Source: Manis javanica
Taxonomy: Eukaryota > Chordata > Mammalia > Pholidota > Manidae
Assembly: GCF_040802235.1 (NCBI RefSeq)
Contig: NC_133169.1
Span: forward strand, 47,375,034 to 47,439,033
Reading direction: 5' to 3'
Length of the DNA: 64,000 bases
Both the position numbers and the translations under genes were made by a program. This document shows, one piece after another, positions 1 through 11,370 of this stretch. Below the pieces are notes generated by a model. It was given only the letters and a program-made list of their open reading frames with translations, ran no database searches and had not been told where the DNA came from. Position 1 is the first letter of the stretch, and each line of letters opens with the position of its first letter.

Positions 1-1240
1 AAAACTATAAAACTGCAGGAAGAAAATAGGCTAAAATCTTTTTTTGCATGGGTCTTTGCAATGATTTTTTGAATATGAGACATAAAGCACATGCAACAAA
101 AGCAAAAGCAAACAAGTGGGATGATGTCCAATTAAAACACATCTGCACAGCAAAATAAACATTCAACAAAGTGAAAAGACAAACTTGGAATGGGAAATAA
201 CTACAAAGCACATATCTGATATTTACAATCTACATATAGTAATATCCAAAATAAATAAAGAACTCATACAACACACTAACAAATTAATCACCATTATCAT
301 CCTCCAAATATAAAGGACAAAAGGACCTGAATAGACATGTATTCAAAGAAGATACTCAGAAGGCAAGCAGAGTCAATAAAAGGTACTCAACTCTACTAAT
401 CTTTAAGGAAACATAACTCAAATCCAAAATGCAGTATCTCCACACACCTCTTAAAATGGTTATCATCAAATGACAAGAGGTAAGTGATTGTGAGAATGTG
501 GAGAAAAGGGAGTACATATTCCCTTTCATTGGGAATACAAATTGGTATAGTCACTATGGAAAACAGTATTGGAATTCCTCAAAACATTAGAAATAGAAAT
601 AATGTATTACCCAGAAATTCTAAGTTTGGGCACATATAAAGAAACTATCCTGAGGAAATTACTACCTCATGTTCATTGTAGCATTATTTACAATAGCCAA
701 GAACTTGAAACAATGCACATGTCTGTAAACGGTTGAATGTATAAACTGAGGTACATGTATATAATGGAAATTACCCAGCCATAAAAATTAAGATGTTACC
801 ATTTATTGCAAAGTGAATAGAACTTGAGAATATTATGCTAAGTGAAATATATTGGACAAAGACAAAAACTGTGTGATTTAACTTCTATGTGGAATCCATT
901 TTAAAAAAAGTCAAACTCAAACTATCAGAACAAACAGTACCACGGTGGTTTCCAGAGACTGGATTGTGCAGCAATAGGACATACTGGCCAAAGAGTGAAA
1001 CCTTCTAGTTACAAGATGATAGGTCCTGGGGATTTAATGTACAGCATGTTGAATATAATTAACAATATTGCATTATGTAATGGAAAGTTGGTGAGATAGT
1101 ATATATTAAATGTCACACAACAAGAATATGTAATTATGTGGGACAATGTATGTGTTAACCAACGTTATTGCTGTTGTTCACAATATATATGGCTTGAACA
1201 TTTTCATGGTGTGCACCCTAAACTTATACAGTGTTACTTT
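1..1240 (+). repeat. Old LINE-1 3' fragment, sense
   Basis: This is a diverged remnant of the end of L1 ORF2 plus the 3' untranslated region. The stretch from about 455 to 900 follows the usual L1 order: a heteroduplex-like run about a gap in amino-acid coding, the segment encoding the 'ALFTIAK'-like region near 685-705 (attatttacaatagccaa), then the 'ATGGAATAyTA'-type and 'TATGCTAAGTGAAATA' stretches near 760-850. Reading frames are broken throughout. The exact subfamily and the left edge (which runs off the window) cannot be fixed by eye. Confidence 0.75.
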
Positions 1241-1817
1241 TCTTTTTCTTAATTGAAATATTGTTGTCTACAATCTTGTATGGGTTTAAAGTATACAACA
1301 CAGTGGTTCAGCAGTTACATATTGTTTAATCCTCACCCCAAGTAAGTAGTTACTATATTTCAACACATGGTGTTACAGAATCATTGGCTATATTCTCTAT
1401 GCTCTACTACTATCTTTGTGAACAACTATATTATGATTAAGAATTTTGTACCTCTTTATCTCCATCAACCTCCCAACCCCCATCCTAACACCCCTATCAT
1501 GGTACCAACAGTCACTCCTCAGTGTCTGTGAGTCTACTGCTATTTTGTTCATTCTGTTTTGTTTTGTTTTTAGATTCCACAAATAAGTGAAATCATATGG
1601 TATTTGTCTTTCTCTGCCTGGCTTGTTTCACTTAGCATAATATCCTCTTCTGTTCATTCATGTTGTCACAAATGGTAAGACCACTTTCTTTTTATGACTG
1701 AATAGTATTCCATTGTGTATATGTACCATTCTTCTTTATCCATTCATCTCTTGATGGACACTTTGGTTGCTTCCATATCTTGGCTTTCTATTATGACTCA
1801 ATAAACCTGATAAAAAT
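1241..1817 (-). repeat. Antisense LINE-1 3' fragment
   Basis: On the plus strand this reads as the reverse complement of an L1 3' region, for example 'tatgtaccattcttctttat' followed by 'ccattcatctcttgatggac' near 1720-1760. It ends where the younger sense L1 begins at 1830. Because the content overlaps that of the sense copy, this is a separate older insertion and not a twin-priming inversion. Confidence 0.7.
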
Positions 1818-1829
1818 GTGTGCTAGTTT

Positions 1830-2960
1830 GGCACAAGAACAGACCCAGAGACCAGTGGAAGAGAATAGAGAGCCCAGATATAAACCCAAGCATATATGGT
1901 CAATTAATATATGATAAAGGAGCCATGGATATACAATGGGGAAATGACAGCCTCTTCAACAGCTGGTGTTGGCAAAACGGGACAGCTACATGTAAGAGAA
2001 TGGAACTGGATCATTATTTAACCCCATAAACAAAAGAAAATTCAAAATGGTTCAAAGACCTGAATGTAAATCATGAAACCATAAAACTCTTAGAAAAAAA
2101 CATAGGCAAAAATTTCTTGGACATAAACATGAGCAAATTCTTCATGAACATACCTCCCCTGGGCAAGGGAAACAAAAGCAAAAATGAACAAGTGGGAATA
2201 TATCAAACTAAAAAGCTTCTTTACGGCAAAGGACACTATCAGTAGAACAAAAAGACATCCTAGAGTACGGGAGAATACATTCATAAATGACATCTACGAT
2301 AAGGGGTTGACATCCAAATTATATAAAGAGCTCATGCACCTCAACAAACAAAAAGCAAATAATCCAATTAAAAAATGGGTAGAGGAGCTGATATGACACT
2401 TCTCCAAAGAAGAAATTCAGATGGTCACAGGCACATGAAAAGATGCTCCACATCGCTAATCATCAGAGAAATGCAAATTAAAACCACAATGAGATATCAC
2501 CTCTTACCAGTAAGGATGGCCTACATCCAAAAGACAAACAACAACAAATGTTGGCGAGGATGTGGAGAAAGCAGAACCCTCCTACACTGCTGGTGGGAAT
2601 GTAATCTAGTCCAACCATTGTGGATAGCAGTATGGAGGTTCCTCAAAAAACTAAAAATAGAAATACCATTTGGCCCAGGAATTCTACTCCTAGGAATTTA
2701 CCCTAAGAATGCAGCAGCCCAGTTTGAAAAAGACATATACACCCCTATGTTTATCGCAGCACTATTTACAATAGCCAACAAATGGAAGCAACCTAAGTGT
2801 CCATCAGTAAATAAATGGATAAAGAGGAGGTGGTACATATACACGATGGAATATTATTCAGTCATAAGAAGAAAACAAATCCTACCATTTGCAACAACAT
2901 AGATGGAGCTAGAGGGTATTATGCTCAGTGAAATAAGTCAGGTGGAGAAAGACAAGTATC
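1830..2960 (+). pseudogene. LINE-1 ORF2 C-terminal remnant
   Basis: Three fragments in different frames (to 2029, 2184-2396 and 2375-2902) encode the end of L1 ORF2 protein after the reverse-transcriptase domain. Recognisable pieces are '[19 protein letters not shown]', 'KKWVEELI' and the cysteine-containing segment '[19 protein letters not shown]'. Stops and frameshifts separate them and the endonuclease and reverse-transcriptase domains are absent, so the copy cannot encode an active protein. Confidence 0.85.
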
Positions 2961-3341
2961 AGATGATTTCACTCATCTGTGGACTATAAGAACAAAGAAA
3001 AAACCTGAAGGAACAAAACAGAAGCAGACTCACAGAACCCAAGAATGGACTAACAGTTACCAAAGGGAAAGGGACTGGGGAGGATGGGTGGGAAGGGAGG
3101 GATAAGGGGGGAAAAGGTACATTACAATTAGCACACATAAGGTAGCTGGGTGGGGGACATGGGAAAGGCAGTATATACAGAGAAGACAAGTTGTGATTCC
3201 ATAGCATCTTACTATGCTGATGGACAGTGACTGGGGACTTGATAATAGGGGGAGTCTGTGGAGGGGGGACTTGATAATAGGGGGAGTCTAGTAGCCATAT
3301 GTTGTTCAAGTAATTGTACATTAACAATACCCCCCAAAAAA
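1830..3341 (+). mobile_element. 5'-truncated LINE-1 with target-site duplication
   Basis: The copy begins inside ORF2 (ggcacaagaacag...) and runs through the 3' UTR to a short A-rich tail at about 3336-3341. It is flanked by a 12-bp TSD: gtgtgctagttt at 1818-1829 and gtgtactagttt at 3342-3353, one mismatch. The G-rich 3' UTR (about 3060-3290) matches the family of the long copy at 25466, and contains a short internal duplication (ggggacttgataatagggggagtct twice, near 3234-3290, part shown only). Truncation of the 5' end is the usual outcome of target-primed reverse transcription. Confidence 0.88.
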
Positions 3342-3353
3342 GTGTACTAGTTT

Positions 3354-4760
3354 ATGTGTAGAAATAGTGTACCATTAGAAATACGTCTTCAAATGTCTAT
3401 TGATAACACACACAGGGCATCCATGACAATTACCAGTAATATAGCCATTTAGGGTTTTCTGTCTCTTTTTACTGCTTTCCTCTTCCTTCCCTAAGTCTGT
3501 TAGTGCCTAAACAGAAGGTAGTAAATAACATTTAGAGGAATGAGAGTAGAGTAGCTAAACACGTCCCTTTCTCCAACTCTAAATTGCTAAGGATATAGTA
3601 GGTACATCTTAGGAGAAGGAAGGTTTGATATAACAATGCATTTTTCAATGTGCAGAGATGGATTCTATTAGCACTGTACCAAGATTGACTTAATGAATGT
3701 GTCCAAGAGTATCTTTAAAATTAGAAAGAAATGAAATTTACATAAATACATACGGATGTGCAGTTATTTACAGGAACCTTGGATCTGCCTTATGGGTCGC
3801 CATTAAAGTCTATCCCTTCTTTTTATCCTTCAAATTTTCAATTAATATGTATTACTTCCATGCCTAAATATTGTGGGAAAAAATGACTATGTTGCATATT
3901 ATTTCTAAAATAAGGTTTCTCAGAGGATTCCTGAGATGACTCAATCTGAAAAAGAACAAATACATAAATAAAATTAAGGATCCTGCAATAGCTCTAGGTA
4001 GCCAGACCAAAATTATAATGTAGAAGTAAATATATGAAGTTAACATAAAGTGCTCAGAAATAGGTGTATACGTTCAAGGTAAATTTATATTTTAATTAAG
4101 GGTTTCGCAAAGCAAAAGAAAAGTGGATTGATAGATAGTGACAAGTAAACTATAGCACCATTGGGAGAAAAATCACATGTATAATTTATTTTCTGCTTTA
4201 AAATGCTGGACTATGAATAATTAAAAGACAAAATATAAACAATAAAATCATAGAGAAAATAAAAAAAGATATACTTTTAACCTCTTAAGTTGGTAAAAAC
4301 ATCTAAAATAATATTGAAACCTAGAAGATTCAGATAAAATAATTTTTGGTAATCAAAAAGAAAACATCAAAACTTAATTAGAAATATAAATATAGGAGAT
4401 TGCTTCTCTTTCTTCACAGTGAGAAAGGAATGTATATATTATTAACATAAATGTACTAACAACATTTTTAAATCACAGTGATGCGGTCAGAAATACAATA
4501 AAATGGGCAAAAGAATAGCTTTACATATTTAGAAAATAACTCGCTTATATATTTATAACTACATTTATCAATTAGAAAGTATAATTCACTAATATTCTAA
4601 AATACAACTGAGATGAAAATTTTTAGCACAAAAATCACAATAATTGGAAAACTGGGCACCCAATTTCCTAAGGATATGCAGTAATCATCAGGTAGAGGCA
4701 TTACAAATAGAAGTAGAAATGATTGGAGATTTAACAAGGCACTTTACTACTGGAATTGGA
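3354..4760. repeat. Duplicated block, copy A
   Basis: AT-rich, non-coding sequence that lines up by eye with 11371-12735 in the same order. Landmarks: 'cttcaaatgtctattg' (3390s) against 'tttcaaatgtccattg' (11407 on); the 'ttctcc...tctaaat...aaggat' stretch near 3570 against 11590; 'agcactgtac' near 3670 against 11690; and 'cagaaatacaataaaatgggcaaaag' near 4490 (first 20 bases cagaaatacaataaaatggg) against 12522. Either an old duplication or two members of an unrecognised ancient repeat. Confidence 0.55.
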
Positions 4761-5507
4761 ATAATGTAGATATTCATTGATTAGGATATGAATCAGAGAA
4801 ATGTGGTGAATCCAATGAAGTACAATGCAGGATGTAGTACAAGTTAAAAAAGTTAAGCTCAGCAGTTTCAATGATTCCTTCAGTTTATAATAAAATATAA
4901 TGAAATTTATTTCTAGTAATATTTATTAAAATGAATGAATCACACAGCACACACAGATGACCATATTTAATATGAATTGACTTATCTGCCAACTAACTCT
5001 GAGGCAGTTCTCCCTTTGAGTTTGTCAAATTAGGGTGTTAGACCATGACAGGTTTGTTCAATTTAAAATTTAATTTTAGGCTAGATCAAGGTTGTCTATG
5101 TATTTGGAAATCATGGAATTGATGTCTTTTTATAAATATAAATTCCTCTCCTCTCCTGATAAAAATTATTTAACTCAACACTGAAATAAGAATTATGCAA
5201 ACAATTTCATATGAACGTCTTGAGTTTACTGAGAAGAACAAATACTTTTTCTCTGATGGGAATCATGCACTGTGATAAGCTGTGTTTTCTCCCCGACCTA
5301 CCATCTTGACGAGCTTCTCCTGGCCCCAAATCTGGACTCCCTGTGCCTCACCCCATCACATGCCGCCCAGCTTCCATGTGCAGGAAGGTCAGTGACTGAA
5401 TTCAACCATCTTAGTTCCATGTTCTTAGTCTTTGTCCTGTAAATGAATAACACTTTTAAAGTATTAATTAAAACACTATCACAATTATATGTTCTCTACG
5501 ACAACTA
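4761..5507. other. Intergenic, no feature recognised
   Basis: AT-rich, without a reading frame or repeat that I recognise. A short GC-richer patch near 5290-5390 shows no coding signal. Confidence 0.5.
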
Positions 5508-6467
5508 CTATTTTGTGTTTCTATTTTTTATGTGACCTCTTCTACGGAACTGGAAAGCTGTCTTTAACATTCTGTACGCAGCAGACTTAATCTCCCTGTT
5601 CCTCAGGCTAATGATGGGGTTGACTGAGCGCGGCCCCAGGGGGTAGAGCACTGCTGTGAGGGGGGTTTGAATGCTTGGTGAGTTTGAAACAGGGCCTAAG
5701 CAAGCAAACAATCCAGAAATCATGAACAGAGTAAGTGTAGCTATCTGGGGGAAGCAGGTGGACAACGCCTTATTCTGGGCTTCCGCAGAATGCATGTGCA
5801 GCACGGTTGAAAGATGTGAACATATGAGGCAAATAAGAGGACAAAGCACAGTGACATGAGGCAAGATCTCACAGCAAGGTTCACAGACTCAGGGAACTGC
5901 ACACCTGGGATGACATGCTCATAATTTGAGGCACATCACAGAAGAACTGGTGGATCACGTTGGACCCACTGAGGGGATGTCTGCCCAGGGTCACTGTGTG
6001 TATGGCAGCAAGGACCAGCCCACCTGCCCACGAGCCACCTCATGCCTGTGGGCAGGAACGGGGGCCACAGTGGGCCCACAGTGCGGAGGGTGGCAGACGG
6101 CCACGGACCGGTCAGAGGACATGGTCAAAGGGAAGAGGAACTCTGTGGACCCAAAGGAGGAACGCAGGAAAGTCTGAGCAGCACAGGCTGTGAGGGAAAT
6201 CAGTTTACTGCCCATCAGAGAATTTGTGATGGATTTGAGAACAGTAACTGAGATGTATCCGAAATCCGTAAGGGATAAACTGCCCAGGAAAAAGTACAGA
6301 GGACAGTGAAGATGTGGGTCTACAACAGGGACAGTAAACATCACAAAATTTCCAGCCGGGGCACCCAGATAAGTGACTGAGAACACCACACATTGCAGAC
6401 CCTGGAGATCCCGGGAGTGGGAGACATCCCCAAGGAGGAGCCCTGTGAGGGCGGTGAGGCTCCCCAT
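5508..6467 (-). pseudogene. Olfactory receptor pseudogene (family 14-like)
   Basis: A single-exon, roughly 960-bp reading frame of the length expected for an olfactory receptor, a seven-helix G-protein-coupled receptor of sensory cilia. Translated minus-strand pieces show the family landmarks in order: 'VVDPHLHCPLYFFLG' (loop 1 and helix 2), 'SDRSVAVCHPPHC' (degenerate end of helix 3), 'SNVIHQFFCDVPQIMS' (extracellular loop 2), 'KALSTCFPQI' (helix 6) and 'SVNPIISLRNREIKSA' (helix 7 end). The start is set at the ATG at 6467, where the N-terminus aligns. The copy is dead: the frame is lost near 6030 and regained near 5865, two in-frame TGA codons lie between, and the usual DRY and PMYFFL residues are altered. 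Resemblance to family 14 is by memory of motif wording. Confidence 0.85.
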
Positions 6468-6504
6468 GTCTGCGAACAGACCTCAGTGTCCTGTGGTCAG
6501 TCAC

Positions 6505-7261
6505 ATAGGATGATGCTGGGGACAGAATGGTGGGAGAGCAATTCAGTCCTTACGTGCTGCAAAAATGTGACACAGATTGGTTTATTGAATTAAACATGTA
6601 AAACTCATACACAGTGGTTTTACCTTGAGGAGTACTTACTAATTAGCTAATGAAATAATTAGGGTATAAGAAAACACAATAAATGAAAAATATTACATAC
6701 TATATACACACATTGAAAATGTTTTGTTTTGTCCAATGGGGTCTGAAAATCAAACTAGAATCTAATAAAGGAATGAGCAGGAAGAGAAGCAGAGATGATA
6801 GGCTGATGACTGAGACATGAGGTCTTTCTCCCCATATATCAGTATTTCTCACAAAGACATGTTTCTTCTGTAAAGGCCACTGATATCACTCTTCAATTTC
6901 CTGCATCAGGCACAACTCAGAGAGTCCTTTCCTGGAGGTGAAAGGACTTTCATTCTAAGCGAGATGAAATAACAAGCATTGGGCTTTTCCATTTTACTAG
7001 GTATCTTGAAAAGGCAATGTTTTATTTGCACCTCTGGGAAACCCCAGGAGACTAGTTACTTCACCTCTCTGAAATGCAAAATGGCTCTTCAATTCTTTGT
7101 TATCTGTAGGTATTTTGGCCAATCCATCGAGATTAATTAGAACAACAAGAGTCCATTTTTAGAGATGATAATTGAAACAGGTTTGATAAAACAAGAAAGC
7201 ACAAATCCTCAAATAGGTCACAGATGTGTAGTGGCTTAATAAATAAATACACTCATAAACT
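6505..7261. other. Intergenic, no feature recognised
   Basis: Non-coding sequence upstream of the olfactory-receptor pseudogene. No promoter element or known repeat stands out. Confidence 0.5.
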
Positions 7262-7570
7262 GTGTTAATAGAGTCAAATATCATATGATTTCACTTATTT
7301 GTGGAATATAAAAACAAAGCAAAACAGAATGAACAAAACAGCCAGTAGACACAGAGACACTGAGAGTGACTAGCGGTCACCGTGGGGGAGGGGCTGGAGT
7401 CGGGGGAAGGGTGAGTGGGAGAAAGGGGCACAAAAATTCTCAATCACAGTGAAGCTCATCACAGGGATAGCAGTACAGCATGGAGATTATAGTAAATGAT
7501 TCTTTCACATCCTTCTGTTTACAGATAGTAACCACACTATTGGGGGAGTTTTTATTTTGTTCTTATGCTA
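7262..7570 (+). repeat. LINE-1 3' end fragment, sense
   Basis: The text starts with the typical L1 'atcatatgatttcacttatt' and 'gtggaatataaaaacaaa' stretch, then a G-rich segment at about 7380-7430, as in an old L1 3' UTR. Only the last few hundred bases are present. No TSD was found by eye. Confidence 0.7.
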
Positions 7571-8933
7571 TTATTTATAATTTATGAAGTATTTGTGTTA
7601 ATAAATATTTTCACAATCAATAAATTATTTCCCCATTTTATAGTTTTCATGACATAAAGTGCCTTTTTTTTAAGGTGATTGATTTGACTTAAAAAATGTA
7701 CAGTCAACAAAAATGTTTTGACTCAGGTAAGCGTATACTACTTCCCAATATTTGAATACGACTATTCTACTGTTAATAATCAGTTAAATGGTACAAATTG
7801 CTTGCACTACTGAAATATTCAGCTAATTAAATCAGACGAAAGCCCGAGTAAAGGCACAATCAGCACTGCACGGAACCAGGAAGCCCAGTTTCCTGACCAC
7901 GGGGACACGCAGTGCATCTCTGAGTAGTTATCTGGACATCAGGAATGCTGCGCTGATATTTTTAGAATGAGTTACTCAGTCTAATACATTTATTTGACCT
8001 TTAGTCATTTGCTGACCCACAGTAAACACAGAAAAGGAACATACTCTCACCCGACACTAGACACGTTAGCAGCTGTCCCCAGAGGGTGCTGCTGTCCCTC
8101 ACGGTAGGAGCCCTGGACAGTTTCTTGTTCTTCTCCTGAACAAGCCGGTTCTGCTGGTTCAAGGGCTCCATGTTAGGGCGGGTGAAGCCGGCAGGTCGGG
8201 CTTTGTCCAGCGAAGTCAGCGGAGGCCGGAAGAATTACGTGAGACTATAGGAAAGGCAAGGGGTGAGAGGGAGGCTCCGGAGGCTTCCCCGAGCCGCTGT
8301 CAAGCTCTCATATTTATTGAGCGGACGTTTGAAGAAACAATGCACAGCACATCAGAAGGCTGTGTGCCAAGCACGATGCTGCAGGGTGCGTGCAGGCAAC
8401 CACGCAGAGCCATTCTGATGACTTCAAAGGAAAGCAAACCCTCCGCACCCTGTAATGGACAAGCGAAGGACGTCATGCTGCAAAGGAAACAGAGTTCTGC
8501 TTCCAGGGCGGCCCTTCCACTTTCTGGTCCCGGACCTGGCCATTTGGCTCCTCACGGATCCCCCTTTTTGTTTGAATATTGTTGGTGCTTCTTGGAACAC
8601 AGCAAGGTAACTACTTGTTGTTCTTGATGCTTGGAGGAGGTCATAACGAAACAAACCATTAGGAGGCTAGAGACAAATGATAAGATTAACAGACAAAGGG
8701 CTCCAATGACCCAAATACATGAATTAACGCCATGAAACCAGTTTGTTGGGTTTAATCATTTCATATTATTGGATAACTCCTGTTCAACCTGTATTTGTAT
8801 TTTTTATTGAATATCAAGTAATCGTTGATGTAATTGAGTAGAGAGAGCATTAATTTCCATTGGAAGACTGGAGGAACAGGCTTCTAGCAACTGTTTCTTA
8901 CAAGGTCCATGAGTGCTGGGATTGATTATATGG
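7571..8933. other. Intergenic, GC-richer middle
   Basis: AT-rich to about 7850, then GC-richer from 8045 to 8620. Near 8308-8400 the text 'tatttattgagcggacgttt' and 'gtgtgccaagcacgatgct' resembles the core of an old MIR/L2-type repeat. On the minus strand 8051-8244 looks like an exon bounded by splice-type signals but matches no gene I know (see findings). The rest shows nothing. Confidence 0.4.
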
Positions 8934-9220
8934 TGTGGGTAAAATTACATTATTTCCAGAATCTCTTGCCTAGCTTTACGGCATCTCCATTCAATGGGTG
9001 TTTCCAGGGGGTGGAAAGAAGTAGGCCATCTCCATGTAAATAGGTAATTAAAAGTGGGAGTGCAGGCTTATCTGGATCAGAGAGGTTGTGTGGGGGTCCC
9101 TTCTTCTGCAGCCTGGTTGCAAGAGACACAGAGGAACAGAAGTGGATAACTGCTTGTAACAAATAAACTTTATTTCTCCCTTTGATTTCGGTTTCAAAGG
9201 TATTTGCTCCCTGAATTACA
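8934..9220 (+). repeat. Solo LTR, class I family X
   Basis: A 287-bp unit starting TGTGGGTAAAATTACATTAT and ending ...GAATTACA. It matches the units at 14166-14479 (minus) and 42933-43225 (plus) along its length: 'tttccagaatctcttgcct' near the start, 'cttatctggatcagagaggt' in the middle, 'aataaactttatttctccct' (poly(A) signal AATAAA near 9164) and the 'tatttgctccctgaattaca' end. No internal retroviral sequence flanks it, so it is a solo LTR left by recombination. Flanks tatgg/tctgg give only a weak TSD. Confidence 0.8.
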
Positions 9221-9845
9221 TCTGGTGGTAGATGGCAGGACCTCTGAACCTGAAATCTGTGTGCATGGGTGCAACCCTTGAGTGGGCTGCCCCTAGAGAG
9301 GGTGGGGGGAGATGCCCAGAACACCCACCTGTGGATACTGGGGAGGCCCCAGTTGCTGCAGCAGTAGAGGGTGCAGCTTCACTTATGCACAAGTTTATCA
9401 TAAATTACATGTATGGTACCTCAAGGATGGGAAGATGAGTTGTCAAATTAACACAAATACTAAAACATATGTAATGGCTTTTTAGGAATGATTCATATTT
9501 TTTTGTACATCTATCCCTACCACATATTGCTTCTCCACATGTTAGGCATATTTATTCTAATACTGTCTAACTAATGAAACAAATGTTAGACTAAATTCAA
9601 ATGTTCAGGCATATATAATAATTTTGCTAATAAAAGGTCTTGGCAAAGGACACAAGTATTATATTGCATAGAAAAGAACACACCAAGTCTAAAGAAAGTT
9701 TCAACCATTTGCATCTGGTTCCTGGAAAGTAATTTTTAAGTCTTTTGAACATCTGGTCTAACAGAATTTTTTTTGTCTACCAGAGAATATGGGGAACATG
9801 ATAGATGATTCTAATCCTGTGATGTGTGCTGAGGACCATGTATCT
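9221..9845. other. Intergenic, no feature recognised
   Basis: Mixed composition; open frames on both strands near 9232-9438 are short and unlike known proteins. Nothing else is visible. Confidence 0.5.
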
Positions 9846-10665
9846 TGTTGTTGCTATGTGTTTATTGAAGTTCATTTGACACACAACATTACATTGGTTT
9901 CAGGTATACAGCACAGTGTTTCAGCAGTCATATATATTTTAAAATCCTCACCCCATCTGGTGTAGTTAAGTGTCTGTCAACATAGAAAGATGTTACAGGA
10001 CTATTGACTATATTATGTATGCTGTACTTTCATCCCTGTGACTAATTTATATTATATTGTGATTCTGTGCCCCTTTATCCCCTTCACCTGTTTCACCCAC
10101 CCACTCCAAGCCCTCCTCCATGGTAACAACCAGTCTTTCCTCCATTTATATGAGTCTATTACTGTTTTGATCATTTTGTTTTATTTCATTTTTAGATTCC
10201 ATGTGCAAGTGAAGTCATATGGTATTTGTCTTTCTCCACCTGGCTTATTTCATGGAGCAAAATACCCTCTAGATCTATCCATGTTGTTGTAAATGGGAGA
10301 ATTTCTTTTGTTTTTATAACTGAATATTGTGTATATGAACCACATATTCTTTATCCATTCATCGAATGATGAACACTATCTTCTTCAATCTCTTTGATGA
10401 AGGCCTCATAGTTGCTATTCTTTCATCTCCTTGGTTAAATCTATCCCTAAGTATTTTATTGCTTTTCAGTACTATACTATAGTAAATGAGATTGATTTTT
10501 AAATTTCTCTTTCAGATACTTTGTTTTATGTTATAGAAATGTAACTGTTTTCTGTGCATTTATTTAATATCATGTGACTTTACTGAATGCAAATTTCTCT
10601 GACAGCTTTTTGGTATAGTCTTCAGGGTTTTCTATACAGAAAATCATGCCATCTGCAAATAGGCA
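9846..10665 (-). repeat. Antisense LINE-1 pieces (3' end, then ORF2)
   Basis: From about 9846 to 10380 the plus strand is the reverse complement of an L1 3' region ('tctttatccattcatcgaat' near 10350). From about 10390 to 10665 it is the reverse complement of L1 ORF2 ('aagtattttattgctttt' and 'catgccatctgcaaatag' at the right edge). The two pieces are not contiguous in a normal L1, so an internal deletion or two insertions are involved. It abuts a sense L1 piece at 10666. Confidence 0.7.
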
Positions 10666-11290
10666 TAACAGGTGTTAATAAGGATGTAGAGAAATTTGAG
10701 CACCCTATCTTTTTGGTGGGAATATGAAATGGTTTTGCCACTTTCGAAAACAGACTTGCAGTTTCCAAAATGATTAAATACAGAGTTATCATATGACATA
10801 GTATTTCCACTCCTCGGTATATAGATAAAAGAAGACATATGTCTGCAAGAAATTTGTATGTGAATGTTTAAAATAGCATTATTTATAATGGCCAAAAGAG
10901 TAGAAGTAACTAAAATGTTCATTGACTGATGAATTAGTAAGAAATTATAATATTTTCATGTAATAGAATATTATTGGACAAGAAGGGAAAGTGACTTATT
11001 GATACATCCTATAACATGAATGAACCCTGAAACACATTACACTCAGTTTAAAAAGGCAATTTAAAAAAGCACATATTGTACGATTTCATTTATATGATAG
11101 ATACAAATAGGCAAATGCAAAGAGTCTGAAAGTAGATCAGCGATTCCCTAGAATTAAAAGAAGGTTGGGAAAATTGGGAGTAACTCCTAAAGCATGTTGG
11201 GTTTCTTTCCATGATTAGAAGATGTTCCACAATTAATTGTGATGTTGGTTGTACAACTCTGAATTAAAATGGAATTTATACTTTATATTA
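10666..11290 (+). repeat. LINE-1 3' fragment, sense
   Basis: Old L1 3' region read in the sense direction: 'ggtgggaatatgaaatggtt' near 10715, 'agcattatttataatggcca' near 10875, then a TATT/GGAC-type stretch and 3' UTR text to about 11290. Frames are broken. It meets an antisense L1 piece head-on at about 10665, so the junction could be a 5' inversion of one insertion or two adjacent ones. Confidence 0.7.
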
Positions 11291-11370
11291 ATGAATGATA
11301 TATGAATTATGCATCGGTAAGGTAGTGTCTTAAAGTATAAATAAGTCTATATAAATAAAATTACATTGGC

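Noticed and set aside
1241..3341. A single twin-primed L1 (5' inversion)
   Set aside because: The antisense and sense parts cover the same L1 region, and the sense copy has its own TSD (1818-1829 and 3342-3353).
5926..6251. Plus-strand frames at 5926-6251
   Set aside because: They are the complement of the olfactory-receptor pseudogene.
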